Part shown: one piece after another, positions 9,556 through 20,903 of the stretch
Layout of the letters: every line of letters begins with the position of its first letter
Position numbering within the stretch: the stretch's first letter is position 1
NCBI GenBank assembly: GCA_016791285.1
Contig: JAEUMX010000009.1
Location: forward strand, 1-41,545
Source: Burkholderiales bacterium
GTDB lineage: Bacteria; Pseudomonadota; Gammaproteobacteria; Burkholderiales; JAEUMW01
Reading direction: 5' to 3'
Length of the DNA: 41,545 bases
Notes under the pieces: model-generated
Told to the model about the DNA's origin: nothing
What the model saw: only the letters and a program-made list of their open reading frames with translations
The model's database searches: none
Position numbers and translations under genes: made by a program

Positions 9556-10521
9556 TCAAGCCCGGTCGCTTTTCGCGTGTGATGTGCTCCGGCGCAGCGC
9601 CGGCACACCTGCCTTCCCGGCGCGCCGTGCCTGCTCCTCGATCAGATCGGCCAGCAGGTCGAAGTCGCGCCTGAGCGGTGTGGTCGCGCGTGCCGCGAGC
9701 GCGATGGTGCGCGCCGGGGCGCGCCCCGTGAACGGCCGGGCAAGCAGCTTCGTGCCGCGCAGGATGCCGGCCTTGACGGTCATCTCCGGCAGCAGCGTCG
9801 TACCGAGGCCGCCCTCCACCATCTGCACCAGGGTGGGCAGGCTGGTCGCCTCGAACTCGGGCGCGATCGAGCGCCCGCGCGTTCCGCACGCCGTGATGGC
9901 GTGGTCGCGCAGGCAGTGACCTTCCTCCAGGAGCAGGATCCGGCCGGGATCCAGATCCCGCAGCGCGAACTGCGCGCCCTTGGCGGTGGGATCGTCCTCG
10001 CGCGCCACGTACCAGAACTCGTCCTCGAACAGAGTGCGGACCAGGAGCTTGCCCGTGTCGTAGGGCAGGGCGAGCAGGGCGAAGTCGAGCTGGCCCGCTT
10101 CGAGACGCTCGATCAGCCGTGCGGTCTGGTCTTCGCGCAGGAAAAGACGCAGCGCGGGGTACTTCGCACGCAGGGGCGGCAGGAGGGTCGGCAGGAGAAA
10201 GGGCGCAATGGTCGGGATCACGCCGAGCCGCAGGGCGCCCGCAAGCGGTGCCGCGGCGTCTTTCACCGCACCGACCAGGTCTTCTGCCGCGGCGAGCAGG
10301 GTCCGCGCACGCTCGACCACCTCGGCGCCGAGCGGAGTCAACCGCACCGTGCGCTGGTCGCGCTCGACCAGTGCCACGCCCAGCACGCTCTCCAGTTCCT
10401 TGATGCCCGCGGAAAGCGTCGATTGGGTCACGAACAGCGCCTCGGCCGCCTGGCGAAAGTTGAGCCGCTCGGCGAGCTCGACCAGATAACGCAGCTGACG
10501 CAGGGTTGGCAGGGCGCTCAT
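9556..10521 (-). CDS. oxyR: LysR-family peroxide sensor OxyR
   Basis: A 321-residue LysR regulator: winged helix at residues 1-65 (LRQLRYLVELAERLNFRQAA, TQSTLSAGIKELE) and a periplasmic-binding-like sensor domain. C203 and C212 in GHCLRDHAITAC correspond to the redox pair C199 and C208 of E. coli OxyR, including the HCLRD context. This makes OxyR far more likely than a generic LysR. It is divergent from ahpC-ahpD, 132 bp apart, the expected target. Oxidised OxyR normally activates peroxidase genes. Confidence 0.95.
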   Translation of the reverse strand: MSALPTLRQLRYLVELAERLNFRQAAEALFVTQSTLSAGIKELESVLGVALVERDQRTVRLTPLGAEVVERARTLLAAAEDLVGAVKDAAAPLAGALRLGVIPTIAPFLLPTLLPPLRAKYPALRLFLREDQTARLIERLEAGQLDFALLALPYDTGKLLVRTLFEDEFWYVAREDDPTAKGAQFALRDLDPGRILLLEEGHCLRDHAITACGTRGRSIAPEFEATSLPTLVQMVEGGLGTTLLPEMTVKAGILRGTKLLARPFTGRAPARTIALAARATTPLRRDFDLLADLIEEQARRAGKAGVPALRRSTSHAKSDRA

Positions 10522-10568
10522 GCACGCGAGTCATTCAATTTGTCGATCACAGTAGCAGAAAAAAGTTA

Positions 10569-10598
10569 TTGGATCGATCGCTCGGAGTCACGGACAAT
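10569..10598 (+). promoter_or_regulatory. Probable ahpC promoter in the oxyR-ahpC gap
   Basis: TTGGAT (10569-10574) and GACAAT (10593-10598) are spaced 18 bp and lie 55 bp before the ahpC start. The sequence around 10538-10580 contains the inverted elements CGATC and GATCG and is where OxyR should bind, although a clean ATAG-N7-CTAT array is not obvious. Confidence 0.4.
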
Positions 10599-10653
10599 GC
10601 ACTTCGTACAAGAGATCTTCGCTTCGACAACCCTCAATCAAGGAGAAAGCATC

Positions 10654-11193
10654 ATGCTGACCATTGGCGATCGTCTTCCCGCCTTCGACGTAGCTGCCGT
10701 CGTGTCGACGGATCCCGCGCAGGCCTTTACCCGCATCACCGAGGCGAGCGACGCGGGCAAATGGAAGGTCGTGTTCTTCTGGCCGAAGGATTTCACTTTC
10801 GTGTGCCCGACCGAGATCGCTGCATTCGGTCGACTGAGCGGAGAATTCGCGGACCGCGACGCCGTTGTCTACGGCGCATCCACCGACAGCGAATTCGTGC
10901 ACCTCGCGTGGCGTCAGTCGCACGACGATCTGAAGGCGCTGCCGATCCCGATGCTCGCCGACATCAAGCGCGAGCTCTCGACCGCTTTCGGTATCCTGGA
11001 CAAACAGGAAGGTGTTGCGATGCGCGCCACCTTCATCGTCGACCCGGAGGGGATCATCCGGTTCGTTTCGGTGAACGACCTCAACGTGGGCCGCAATCCC
11101 GAAGAAGTCCTGCGCGTGCTGGATGCGCTGCAGACCGACGAGCTGTGCCCCTGCAACTGGAAGAAGGGCGACGAGTTTCTCAAGGCCGCTTAA
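10654..11193 (+). CDS. ahpC: Alkyl hydroperoxide reductase AhpC, actinobacterial-like three-cysteine type
   Basis: A 179-residue peroxiredoxin reducing H2O2 and organic hydroperoxides. FWPKDFTFVCPTE holds the peroxidatic Cys (C51) and the C-terminal DELCPCNWKKGD holds two cysteines (C165, C167). This CPCNW tail is the form known from mycobacterial AhpC, which is reduced by AhpD rather than AhpF, and ahpD is indeed the next gene. The start is fixed by a strong AAGGAG eight bases upstream; longer upstream reading is the antisense of oxyR. Confidence 0.96.
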   Translation: MLTIGDRLPAFDVAAVVSTDPAQAFTRITEASDAGKWKVVFFWPKDFTFVCPTEIAAFGRLSGEFADRDAVVYGASTDSEFVHLAWRQSHDDLKALPIPMLADIKRELSTAFGILDKQEGVAMRATFIVDPEGIIRFVSVNDLNVGRNPEEVLRVLDALQTDELCPCNWKKGDEFLKAA

Positions 11194-11218
11194 GGCGCCT
11201 CGCCCCGGTCGCACCACC

Positions 11219-11240
11219 ACCCCCTGCACGTGCGGGGGGT
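11219..11240 (+). other. Hairpin between ahpC and ahpD
   Basis: ACCCCC (11219-11224) and GGGGGT (11235-11240) flank the palindrome GCACGTGC. No T-tract follows. It could reduce downstream expression or stabilise the ahpC message. Confidence 0.35.
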
Positions 11241-11289
11241 GTGCTGGCGACCCGTGTCCGCCCCATTCAATTCGATGAAAGGAAGAACC

Positions 11290-11847
11290 ATGTCGATTCA
11301 AACCCTGAGGGACGCACTGCCCGACTACGCCAAGGATCTCAAGCTCAACCTCGGTTCGCTCGCGAGCGAGACAGTGCTGGGCGAGCCGGAGAAGTACGGC
11401 ACCTTCATTGCCGCGGCGATCGCATCCCGCAACCCCGTCGTGATCGAAGCGGTCACGTCGGAATTCGCACCGAAGGTCGACGCTGCCACGTACCAGGCGG
11501 CGAAGGCCGCGGCCGCGATCATGGGCATGAGCAATGTCTACTACCGCTTCCTGCATCTCGTGGAAGACGAGGAGTACGGCCGTCTGCCCGCCCGGCTGCG
11601 CATGAACGTGCTGGCTGCGCCGGGCGTGCCGAAGATCCAGTTCGAGCTGTGGTGTCTGGCGGTGTCCGCGGTGAACGGCTGCGGCACGTGCGTTGCTGCC
11701 CACGAGAAGGTGCTGCGAGACGCCGGCGTCACGCGCGAGCAGATCCAGACCGCGGTGCGCATTGCGGCGGTGGTGCACGCGGTGGCGGCGACGCTTGCTG
11801 GCGAAGCGGCGGCAGTGGACGCGGCGTCGGTGGCCCAGGCTGCGTGA
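11290..11847 (+). CDS. ahpD: Alkyl hydroperoxidase AhpD
   Basis: A 185-residue member of the AhpD/CMD family. [11 protein letters not shown] carries the redox pair C131-x-x-C134 and the relay His138, matching C130, C133 and H137 of the mycobacterial enzyme. In that system AhpD passes electrons from dihydrolipoamide to AhpC. The start ATG at 11290 has GAAAGGA upstream; an in-frame upstream extension is spanned by the ahpC-ahpD hairpin and is not homologous. Lies 96 bp after ahpC, same direction, likely same OxyR-controlled transcript. Confidence 0.96.
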   Translation: MSIQTLRDALPDYAKDLKLNLGSLASETVLGEPEKYGTFIAAAIASRNPVVIEAVTSEFAPKVDAATYQAAKAAAAIMGMSNVYYRFLHLVEDEEYGRLPARLRMNVLAAPGVPKIQFELWCLAVSAVNGCGTCVAAHEKVLRDAGVTREQIQTAVRIAAVVHAVAATLAGEAAAVDAASVAQAA

Positions 11848-11848
11848 G

Positions 11849-11886
11849 GCGTTCCCTGCCTCGGCGGACGGGGAACGCGTCGTTTC
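11849..11886 (+). terminator. Probable intrinsic terminator after ahpD
   Basis: Perfect 8-bp arms GCGTTCCC (11849-11856) and GGGAACGC (11871-11878), one base after the ahpD stop, followed by GTCGTTTC. The T-tract is poor, so termination may be partial. Confidence 0.5.
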
Positions 11887-11963
11887 CCGTTCGCTCCTGA
11901 CCAGGCCGCACGCGGCCTCATCCCCATTGCCCCCACGCCCAAGCCAAGGTCGTGCGCGAGGTG

Positions 11964-13664
11964 TCACTGCACTGCGCGCGGGGGAGCGGCAAGCGCCTGC
12001 GCGAGCTTCGCGTCGTGGCCGTAGATGTCGGGCAGGAAGCGGACCCTGCCTTGCGCGTCGACGGCGGTGGTGGTGTAGAAAATGAGGATCGGAACCGACT
12101 GATCGACGTTCACGCGTAGCGGACGCGGTTGGCTCATCGAGGCGCGGATGCGTGTGGCGTCCCAGGTCGGTCGGTCGACCAGCACGAACTGGGCAAGCGC
12201 GACCGGATCGGCCACCCGGATACAGCCATGACTGAAGTCGCGGCGCGTGCGGCTGAAGAGCTTTGGCGAGGGCGTGCTGTGCAGATAGACGTCATGACGA
12301 TTGGGGAACATGAACTTGACCCCGCCGAGCGCGTTCCTTGCACCCGGCCGCTGGCGTAGCCGCAGTGCGCCGCGCTGCAGCTCGGTCAGGGTGGTCGCGT
12401 CGATGTCGGTGCGCACGCCGCTGCCGACGATCTCCATGCCTTCGCGCGCCAGATAACCGGGGTCGGCCCTCAACTTCGGCAGCATCTCTTTCACCGTGAT
12501 GCTGTGCGGCACGTTCCAGTAGGGGCTGAAATCGAGGTACTCGACTTCGCCGGTGAAGACGGGCGTGGGCGTCTTGTCCGCGCGGCCCACGATGACCCGC
12601 ATGTCCAGCAAAGGACGCTCGGCGGATGCCGCGTGGTCGAATGCCAGCAGCTTGAACTCGGGAATGTTGACCACGAGAAACCGGCCGCTTGGCGGCGGCG
12701 GCAACCAGCGCAGGCGCTCGATGGCGATTTCGATCTGCCGTACGCGCTCGGCCGGCGACCGGTTCAGCTCGGCCACCGTCGACGGGCCGAGCACGCCGTC
12801 GTCGGCAAGCCCATGCCGGTACTGGAAGCGTTTCACCGCATCGACCACGGTCCCGCCATAGCGGTTGCCGTTGCGCCGATCGAGCGCGGCCGGATCGAGA
12901 TCGCCAAAGGCAACGAGTCGTTTCTTGAGCTGCGGCAGTCCGGCGAAGACGGCCCCCGGGGCGATCTTGCCAGTCGGCACGGGAACGAGCGGCAGGGGTG
13001 CCTCGCCCGCCAGCCGGCGATAGTGGGCGAGTGCATGGGTGAGGCCGCCATAGAGTGGCAGCGGGGGCGCTGCCGACTCGATCTCCACGGTCAGACGATC
13101 CCCCTCCAGGCCACGCTGGATCAATGCAACCGGATCCACCTGGCGTGCGCCTTCCTCGAGATCCGGGTAGATGTGGGAGGGGGCGATGCGACCGTGCGCC
13201 AGATGCGATGTATAGCGGATGAGCGCCAGCGTGAGATCGACGTCGAAGACCGCGAGCTCGCGACTTGTCGCGAGCTCGCGGCCGGATGCAGGGACGGCCG
13301 CGACCCGCAGATAGCGGAGCTGGCGGTCGAGGTCTAGCGCACCGTACTCGACGCTCGAAAGCCCCTGCTCGTCGGCCCGTTGCAGCAGGGCGAGCGCCTC
13401 GTCGGCCTGACGGTTCGGCTGACCCTCGTCCGTCCACGCCGGCGCGAAGTTCCGGCCGGCATAGAAACGCTCGAGCGCCGGTCGTTGAGCGCCGATCACC
13501 GAGGGCGCCGCAGTCGCCGCCGGATCCGGCGTGACGATCGCCCGCAGTTCGTCGGCAACGTCAGCGGCGGTCGCTGCCCCCGACAACGTTGCAGCACCGG
13601 CGGCGAGCGCCCATGCCAGAAAGAGGGTGGCGCGAGCGTGTCGCGCGAACGACCGTGTCGTCAT
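11964..13664 (-). CDS. L,D-transpeptidase, YcbB/LdtD type
   Basis: A 566-residue periplasmic enzyme that forms 3-3 cross-links in peptidoglycan. It has an N-terminal signal sequence ending near residue 33, a scaffold region, and a peptidoglycan-binding domain (VKRFQYRHGLADDGVLGPST, about residues 280-300). The YkuD catalytic domain ends in HSTPSPKLF and DFSHGCIRV, with catalytic C481 and nearby H479. Length and domain order match the large YcbB class. It faces ahpD convergently. The gene symbol ldtD is not assigned because paralogues differ between species. Confidence 0.93.
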   Translation of the reverse strand: MTTRSFARHARATLFLAWALAAGAATLSGAATAADVADELRAIVTPDPAATAAPSVIGAQRPALERFYAGRNFAPAWTDEGQPNRQADEALALLQRADEQGLSSVEYGALDLDRQLRYLRVAAVPASGRELATSRELAVFDVDLTLALIRYTSHLAHGRIAPSHIYPDLEEGARQVDPVALIQRGLEGDRLTVEIESAAPPLPLYGGLTHALAHYRRLAGEAPLPLVPVPTGKIAPGAVFAGLPQLKKRLVAFGDLDPAALDRRNGNRYGGTVVDAVKRFQYRHGLADDGVLGPSTVAELNRSPAERVRQIEIAIERLRWLPPPPSGRFLVVNIPEFKLLAFDHAASAERPLLDMRVIVGRADKTPTPVFTGEVEYLDFSPYWNVPHSITVKEMLPKLRADPGYLAREGMEIVGSGVRTDIDATTLTELQRGALRLRQRPGARNALGGVKFMFPNRHDVYLHSTPSPKLFSRTRRDFSHGCIRVADPVALAQFVLVDRPTWDATRIRASMSQPRPLRVNVDQSVPILIFYTTTAVDAQGRVRFLPDIYGHDAKLAQALAAPPRAVQ

Positions 13665-13713
13665 GTCGGAACCCGGAGTTCAGCGAGCGGGAATGTTGTT
13701 GACAGGAGTTCCA

Positions 13714-13719
13714 ATTATA
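13714..13719 (-). promoter_or_regulatory. -10 box (TATAAT) upstream of the L,D-transpeptidase gene
   Basis: Perfect TATAAT on the minus strand 50 bp before the ATG, within GTATAATTGG. The -35 at the usual spacing is poor. Confidence 0.4.
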
Positions 13720-13809
13720 CGGGGCATCGACCGCGGCACCGAGACCGTCGCCTGCGGCGAGAGCGCCCGGCGGTGCGCCGTGCTGGATGCGCTCCTTGCC
13801 TGTGGTCCC

Positions 13810-13833
13810 ATAGAGGACTAAACTTGTCCCTAT
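13810..13833 (+). promoter_or_regulatory. Candidate Rrf2/IscR-type operator upstream of the SUF operon
   Basis: An imperfect palindrome, ATAG...GGAC-N7-GTCC..CTAT, with the GACTAAA core of IscR-type sites, about 100 bp before the Rrf2 gene. It overlaps a TATTAT (13831-13836) that could be the -10 box. A second half-like segment, GTTGACCAAGTTCGG (13853-13867), follows. Autoregulation by the encoded Rrf2 protein is the natural inference. Confidence 0.45.
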
Positions 13834-13933
13834 TATCGCGTTCCAAACGAGAGTTGACCAAGTTCGGCGTGTTGGACGGACGCGGCCGGCAGGTCGTTCC
13901 AGTAGATCTTTTCAGGCTCAAACGGCTGCTTTC

Positions 13934-14401
13934 ATGCTGAGACTCAGCAAGCTCACCGACTACGGCACCGTGATCATGACCTTCATGGCGCGCGCCGAAG
14001 GTCATGTACACAGCGCTCACGAGATCGCCGAGCAGGTCGGCATCGCCGCGCCCACCGTGAGCAAGGTGCTCAAGATGCTCGCGCGCGATGAGCTCGTGGT
14101 TTCGACGCGGGGCGCGCGGGGCGGCTACGTGCTGGCGCGGCCGGCGGCGCAGATCACGATGGCGCAGATCATCAGCGCCATGGAAGGCGGACCGCTCGGG
14201 CTGACGGAGTGCAGCACGACGCCGGGGGTCTGCGTGCAGGAGCGCAGTTGCTCCATTCGCACCAACTGGCAGCGCATCAATCAGGTGATCGTCCGGGCGC
14301 TCGAAGAGGTGTCGCTCGCGGAGATGACCCGACCCGTGGCGCAGCCGATACACATGCGCGATGCCGATCCGGGTGCCCGCCGTGGGCGGGTGCCTGCCTG
14401 A
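13934..14401 (+). CDS. Rrf2-family SUF operon regulator
   Basis: A 155-residue winged-helix regulator ([19 protein letters not shown]; recognition helix [15 protein letters not shown]) with three cysteines, C93, C100 and C106, in the arrangement that binds an Fe-S cluster in IscR-like proteins. It fits the subgroup annotated as SUF system Fe-S assembly regulator. It precedes sufB by 35 bp in the same direction. It probably senses cluster status and controls this operon. Confidence 0.93.
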   Translation: MLRLSKLTDYGTVIMTFMARAEGHVHSAHEIAEQVGIAAPTVSKVLKMLARDELVVSTRGARGGYVLARPAAQITMAQIISAMEGGPLGLTECSTTPGVCVQERSCSIRTNWQRINQVIVRALEEVSLAEMTRPVAQPIHMRDADPGARRGRVPA

Positions 14402-14436
14402 GCGTCGGCGTCGGCGAAACGAGGATACTCAAGACC

Positions 14437-15882
<1,446 letters not shown>

Positions 15883-15905
15883 CGAGATCATAACCAAGGA
15901 TCACC

Positions 15906-16682
15906 ATGCTTCAGATCAGAGATTTGCACGCGAGCGTCGACGGCAAGCCCATCCTCAAGGGCATCACGCTCAACGTGAACGCAGGCGAGGTGCACGCCAT
16001 CATGGGGCCGAATGGCTCCGGCAAGAGCACGCTCGCGAACGTGCTCGCCGGCCGCGCAGGCTACGAAGTGACACACGGAGAGGTCGTCTACCAAGGCAGG
16101 AACCTGCTCGACTTGTCCCCTGAGGACCGCGCACGGGACGGCGTTTTCCTGGCGTTCCAATACCCCGTGGAGATCCCGGGCGTTTCCAACGTCTATCTTC
16201 TGAAGGCGGCGTTGAATGCCATCCGCAAGCACCGCGGCCTGCCCGAGGTCGACGCGATGGATTTCCTCGCGCTCGTGCGCGACAAGATGAAGCTCATGGA
16301 GATGAAGGAGGAAATGCTCTACCGCTCCGTCAACGAGGGCTTCTCGGGCGGCGAAAAGAAGCGCAACGAGATTCTCCAGATGGCGATCCTGGAGCCGGCG
16401 CTGGCGATTCTCGACGAAACCGACTCGGGTCTCGACATCGACGCGCTCAAGGTCGTCGCGAACGGCGTCAATGGCCTGCGCGGGCCGGAGCGCGCCATGA
16501 TCATGGTCACACACTATCAGCGACTCCTCGACTACATCGTGCCCGACTTCGTCCACGTGCTCTCGCAGGGGCGCATCGTGAAATCGGGAGGGCGCGACCT
16601 CGCCCACGAGCTCGAGCGCCGCGGCTACGGCTGGATCGAAGGCGAAGCGAAGGCCGTCGCGGCGGCGCGCGCGGGAGCCTGA
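15906..16682 (+). CDS. sufC: SUF ATPase SufC
   Basis: A 258-residue ABC-type ATPase of the SufBC2D complex. Walker [10 protein letters not shown], signature [11 protein letters not shown], Walker [13 protein letters not shown] and the switch His (VTHYQR) are all present. Soluble, with no membrane domain, as expected. sufD starts five bases after its stop. Confidence 0.98.
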   Translation: MLQIRDLHASVDGKPILKGITLNVNAGEVHAIMGPNGSGKSTLANVLAGRAGYEVTHGEVVYQGRNLLDLSPEDRARDGVFLAFQYPVEIPGVSNVYLLKAALNAIRKHRGLPEVDAMDFLALVRDKMKLMEMKEEMLYRSVNEGFSGGEKKRNEILQMAILEPALAILDETDSGLDIDALKVVANGVNGLRGPERAMIMVTHYQRLLDYIVPDFVHVLSQGRIVKSGGRDLAHELERRGYGWIEGEAKAVAAARAGA

Positions 16683-16687
16683 GCGCC

Positions 16688-18003
16688 ATGGCGAGCGAAG
16701 CGATCGACCGCATTGTCGCGGATTTCCGGGCGCTCGAGGCCAGTCTGCCGGGACGCGGCGCGGCGTGGCTCGATCACGCGCGGCGCGATGCCCTGGACTG
16801 GTTCGCGGACCGAGGTTTCCCCACCGCGCGTGACGAGGATTGGAAGTACACCAACACTGCGGCGATCGAGCGCCGGCCCATGAAGGCGGTGACGGCGCGA
16901 GGATCGGTGTCGGCGGATCAGGTGCGCGGCCTCGTCTTCGCGGAATTGCCGTGCCACCTGCTGGTATTCCTGGATGGTCGCTTCGATCCGACCTTTTCGT
17001 CGCTCGGCGCGTTGCCCGCTGGCGTCTCCATTCGCAGCCTGGCCGAGGTCATCGCGCAGGACGGCCAGCGCGTCGAGTCGCTGCTGGCGCGGGAACCGGC
17101 GAACGCGTTCGGGGCGCTGAATCTCGCTTTCATGACGGACGGTGTGGTGATCGAGCTCTCCCGGAACGCGGTGGTCGAGCGGCCGATCCATCTGCTCTAC
17201 ATCGCGAGCCAGGCGGAGACCTCCGTGCACTACCGCAATCTCATCGTCGCCGACGAGAATGCGCAGGCGACCGTGGTCGAGCACTATGCGGGTCCGGAGG
17301 GTTGCTCGTACCTCACGAATGCGGTGACGACGATTGTCGGTGCTGCGAACAGCAACGTGGAGCACTACAAGCTGCAGCAGGAAAGCGCGCAGGCATTTCA
17401 CGTGGCGGGAATCCACGCTACCCAGGCCCGGGACAGCCGCTTCATTTCACACTCGATCGCGCTCGGCGGTGCCATCGCTCGCAACGACATCACGACGCGC
17501 CTCGCCGCGGAGGGCGCCGAGTGCACGCTGAACGGGCTCTACATGGTCGGCGGCCGTCAGCTGGTCGATCATCACACGCGCATCGACCACGACAAGCCCC
17601 GCGGCACGAGCCGTGAGTTCTATCGCGGCGTGCTCGACGGGGCCGCGCGTGGGGTCTTCAACGGCAAGGTGGTGGTGCACCCGAACGCGCAGCACACGGA
17701 CGCGCAGCAGTCCAACCACAACCTCCTGCTCTCGAAGGCGGCGCAGGTCGATACCAAGCCGCAGCTGGAGATCTTCGCCGACGATGTCAAATGCACTCAC
17801 GGCGCCACGGTCGGCCAGCTCGACGATGGCATGCTGTTCTATCTGCGCGCGCGGGGGATAGAACCGGAAGTCGCGAAGGCGCTGCTGATCTATGCGTTCG
17901 CCCACGACATCGTCGGGCGCATCCGCCTCGATCCCCTCAAGCGGCGCATCGAACGTCATCTGATTTCGATGCTGCCGGAGGGCGAACGCATCAAGGAGCT
18001 GGT

Positions 18004-18007
<4 letters not shown>
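16688..18007 (+). CDS. sufD: SUF scaffold subunit SufD
   Basis: A 439-residue SufB paralogue and partner. It starts MASEAIDRIVADF, contains DEDWKYTNTA near residue 52, and ends with the beta-helix region shared with SufB (DDVKCTHGATVGQLDDGMLFYLRARGI). The stop overlaps the sufS start (ATGA). Confidence 0.96.
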
Positions 18008-19286
<1,279 letters not shown>

Positions 19287-19287
<1 letters not shown>

Positions 19288-19730
19288 TGGCGGACCTGCG
19301 CGAGCTCTACCAGGAAGTGATCTTCGATCACTACAAGCAGCCGCGGAACTTCCACGCCCTGCCCGGTGCCGACTGCTCGGCGGAGGGTTACAACCCGCTG
19401 TGCGGCGATCGGGTGACCGTCTATCTCAAGACCAAGGACGGGGTCATCGAGGAAGTCTCGTTCGAGGGTTCGGGGTGCGCCATCTCGACCGCCTCGGCGT
19501 CGCTCATGACCGAGGTGCTCAGGGGCAAGTCGCTGGCGGATGTCGAGCAGCTGTTTTCGGGGTTTCATGCGATGGTGACGGAGGCGGAGGCGGCCCCGCA
19601 CCCGGAGCTCGGCAAGCTCGAGGTGCTATCGGGGGTGCGCGAGTTTCCGGCGCGCGTGAAATGCGCCACGCTGGCCTGGCACACGCTGAACGCGGCGCTG
19701 CACCAACAGACTTCCGTGACCACGGAGTGA
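19287..19730 (+). CDS. sufU: SufU, zinc-type sulfur acceptor
   Basis: A 147-residue IscU-fold protein with C39 and D41 (NPLCGD), C64 (GSGCAIS) and C126 (RVKCATLAWHTL), plus the extra residues between the second and third cysteines that distinguish SufU from IscU. In known systems SufU accepts persulfide from SufS by zinc-ligand swapping. The ATG overlaps the sufS TGA by one base. No sufE or sufA is present, so SufU is the likely sole activator of SufS here. Confidence 0.93.
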
Positions 19731-19740
19731 GGCGAGAATC

Positions 19741-20094
19741 GTGAGCGATTGGCAGAGCTTGGCAGATGCGGGAGGCGCGCAGGTGCCGACCGAGCAGTTG
19801 CGGCAGAACGTCATCGAGGCACTGCGGACGGTGTTCGATCCGGAGATCCCGGTCAACATCTACGACCTCGGCCTGATCTACGATCTTGAGGTCGACGATG
19901 CCGGCAAGGTCACGGTACAGATGACCCTGACCGCGCCGGGATGCCCGGTTGCCCAGACCTTCCCCGGCGAAGTCGAGGGGAAGCTCTATGCCGTGCCGGG
20001 TGTCAACGAGGCGATCGTCGATCTGGTCTGGGACCCGCCGTGGGACCAGGACCGGATGACCGAAGCCGCCAAGCTGCAGCTGGGGTTCCTCTAG
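19741..20094 (+). CDS. sufT: SufT, MIP18/DUF59-family Fe-S maturation factor
   Basis: A 117-residue protein with a GTG start, 10 bp after sufU. It shows the DUF59 core: FDPEIPVNIYDLGLIYDLEV, TLTAPGCPVAQ with the conserved Cys, and DLVWDPPWDQDRMTEAAK. Family members assist Fe-S cluster carriage or delivery. Position inside a SUF operon is typical of SufT. Confidence 0.93.
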   Translation: MSDWQSLADAGGAQVPTEQLRQNVIEALRTVFDPEIPVNIYDLGLIYDLEVDDAGKVTVQMTLTAPGCPVAQTFPGEVEGKLYAVPGVNEAIVDLVWDPPWDQDRMTEAAKLQLGFL

Positions 20095-20096
20095 CG

Positions 20097-20414
20097 ATGA
20101 ACTGGATCGATGTCGCGCCCGCCGCGGAGATCGCGCCGGGGCAGTGGAGAACGGTGGATGTCGAGGGGCGGCTGGTAGCCGTCTTCAACCTGGAGGGCGA
20201 GTTCTTCGCCATCGAAGACGTCTGTACCCACGATGGCGGTGAACTCACCGGCGGGGACATCGAGGACGGCTGCATCGCGTGTCCGCGTCACGGTGCGCGC
20301 TTCGACATCCGGACCGGGGCGGTGCTGTCGCCGCCCGCGTACGAGGACGTGCTCACCTATCCGGTGCGGGTGGCGGAGGGCAGGGTGCAAGTGGGTAACG
20401 AAAGCGGAGGCTGA
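20097..20414 (+). CDS. Rieske-type [2Fe-2S] ferredoxin
   Basis: A 105-residue small protein with both Rieske boxes: CTHDGGEL (C43, H45) and CPRHGARFD (C62, H65). There is no membrane anchor or oxygenase domain, so it resembles the soluble ferredoxins of aromatic dioxygenases or NirD. It starts two bases after the sufT stop and therefore belongs to the SUF transcript. It may donate electrons during cluster assembly or serve an unknown oxidoreductase. No reductase is encoded nearby. Confidence 0.93.
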   Translation: MNWIDVAPAAEIAPGQWRTVDVEGRLVAVFNLEGEFFAIEDVCTHDGGELTGGDIEDGCIACPRHGARFDIRTGAVLSPPAYEDVLTYPVRVAEGRVQVGNESGG

Positions 20415-20486
20415 CGAGCCCGGCGGTCCCGTGCCGGAACCGCTGGTGGCGCGCAGCTTCCCGCGATGGTTCGGAGGCTGTGAACG

Positions 20487-20903
20487 ATGACCGGGTTGCG
20501 ATTGCCGTGCGCATTGCAGGCGCGCCTGCAGGATTGGGCGCGAGCCGGCTACCCGAGCGAGACCTGCGGGATCCTGATCGGGCGGTGCGGCGATGAGGAT
20601 GTCCGGGTGGAAGAGGTCCTCGCAGCCCGGAACCTCAACGTGGAGCGGGCGCGCGACCGCTACGAGCTGGATCCTGCCGCCCTCCTGGCGGCCGACGAAG
20701 CAGCGCGCGACCGTGGCCTCGAGATCGTCGGCGTCTGGCACTCCCATCCCGATCATCCCGCTGTTCCCTCCGCGACCGACCGCGAACAAGCCTGGTGCGG
20801 CTGGTCGTACGTGATCGTCTCGGTGTCACGCGGCGGCGTCGAGGAGCTACGCTCCTGGCGCCTGACCGGAACCGACTTCGTCGAGGAGATGATTCGATCG
20901 TGA
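20487..20903 (+). CDS. JAMM/MPN-domain metallopeptidase (Mec-like)
   Basis: A 138-residue zinc peptidase. E25 (SETCG) and the perfect JAMM motif H85-S-H87-x7-S95-x2-D98 (HSHPDHPAVPSATD) are intact. Related bacterial proteins (Mec of Mycobacterium) cleave isopeptide-like bonds to a C-terminal Gly-Gly, for example releasing cysteine from CysO-cysteine. It begins 72 bp after the Rieske gene with GGAGG upstream. Its stop overlaps the GTG start of the ubiquitin-like/rhodanese/E1 fusion (GTGA), so the two products are made together. Likely substrate: the ubiquitin-like domain of that fusion. Confidence 0.92.
   Translation: MTGLRLPCALQARLQDWARAGYPSETCGILIGRCGDEDVRVEEVLAARNLNVERARDRYELDPAALLAADEAARDRGLEIVGVWHSHPDHPAVPSATDREQAWCGWSYVIVSVSRGGVEELRSWRLTGTDFVEEMIRS

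Noticed and set aside
10588..11967. 459-codon minus-strand frame opposite ahpC-ahpD
   Set aside because: Antisense to two well-defined genes, with shadow-frame composition.
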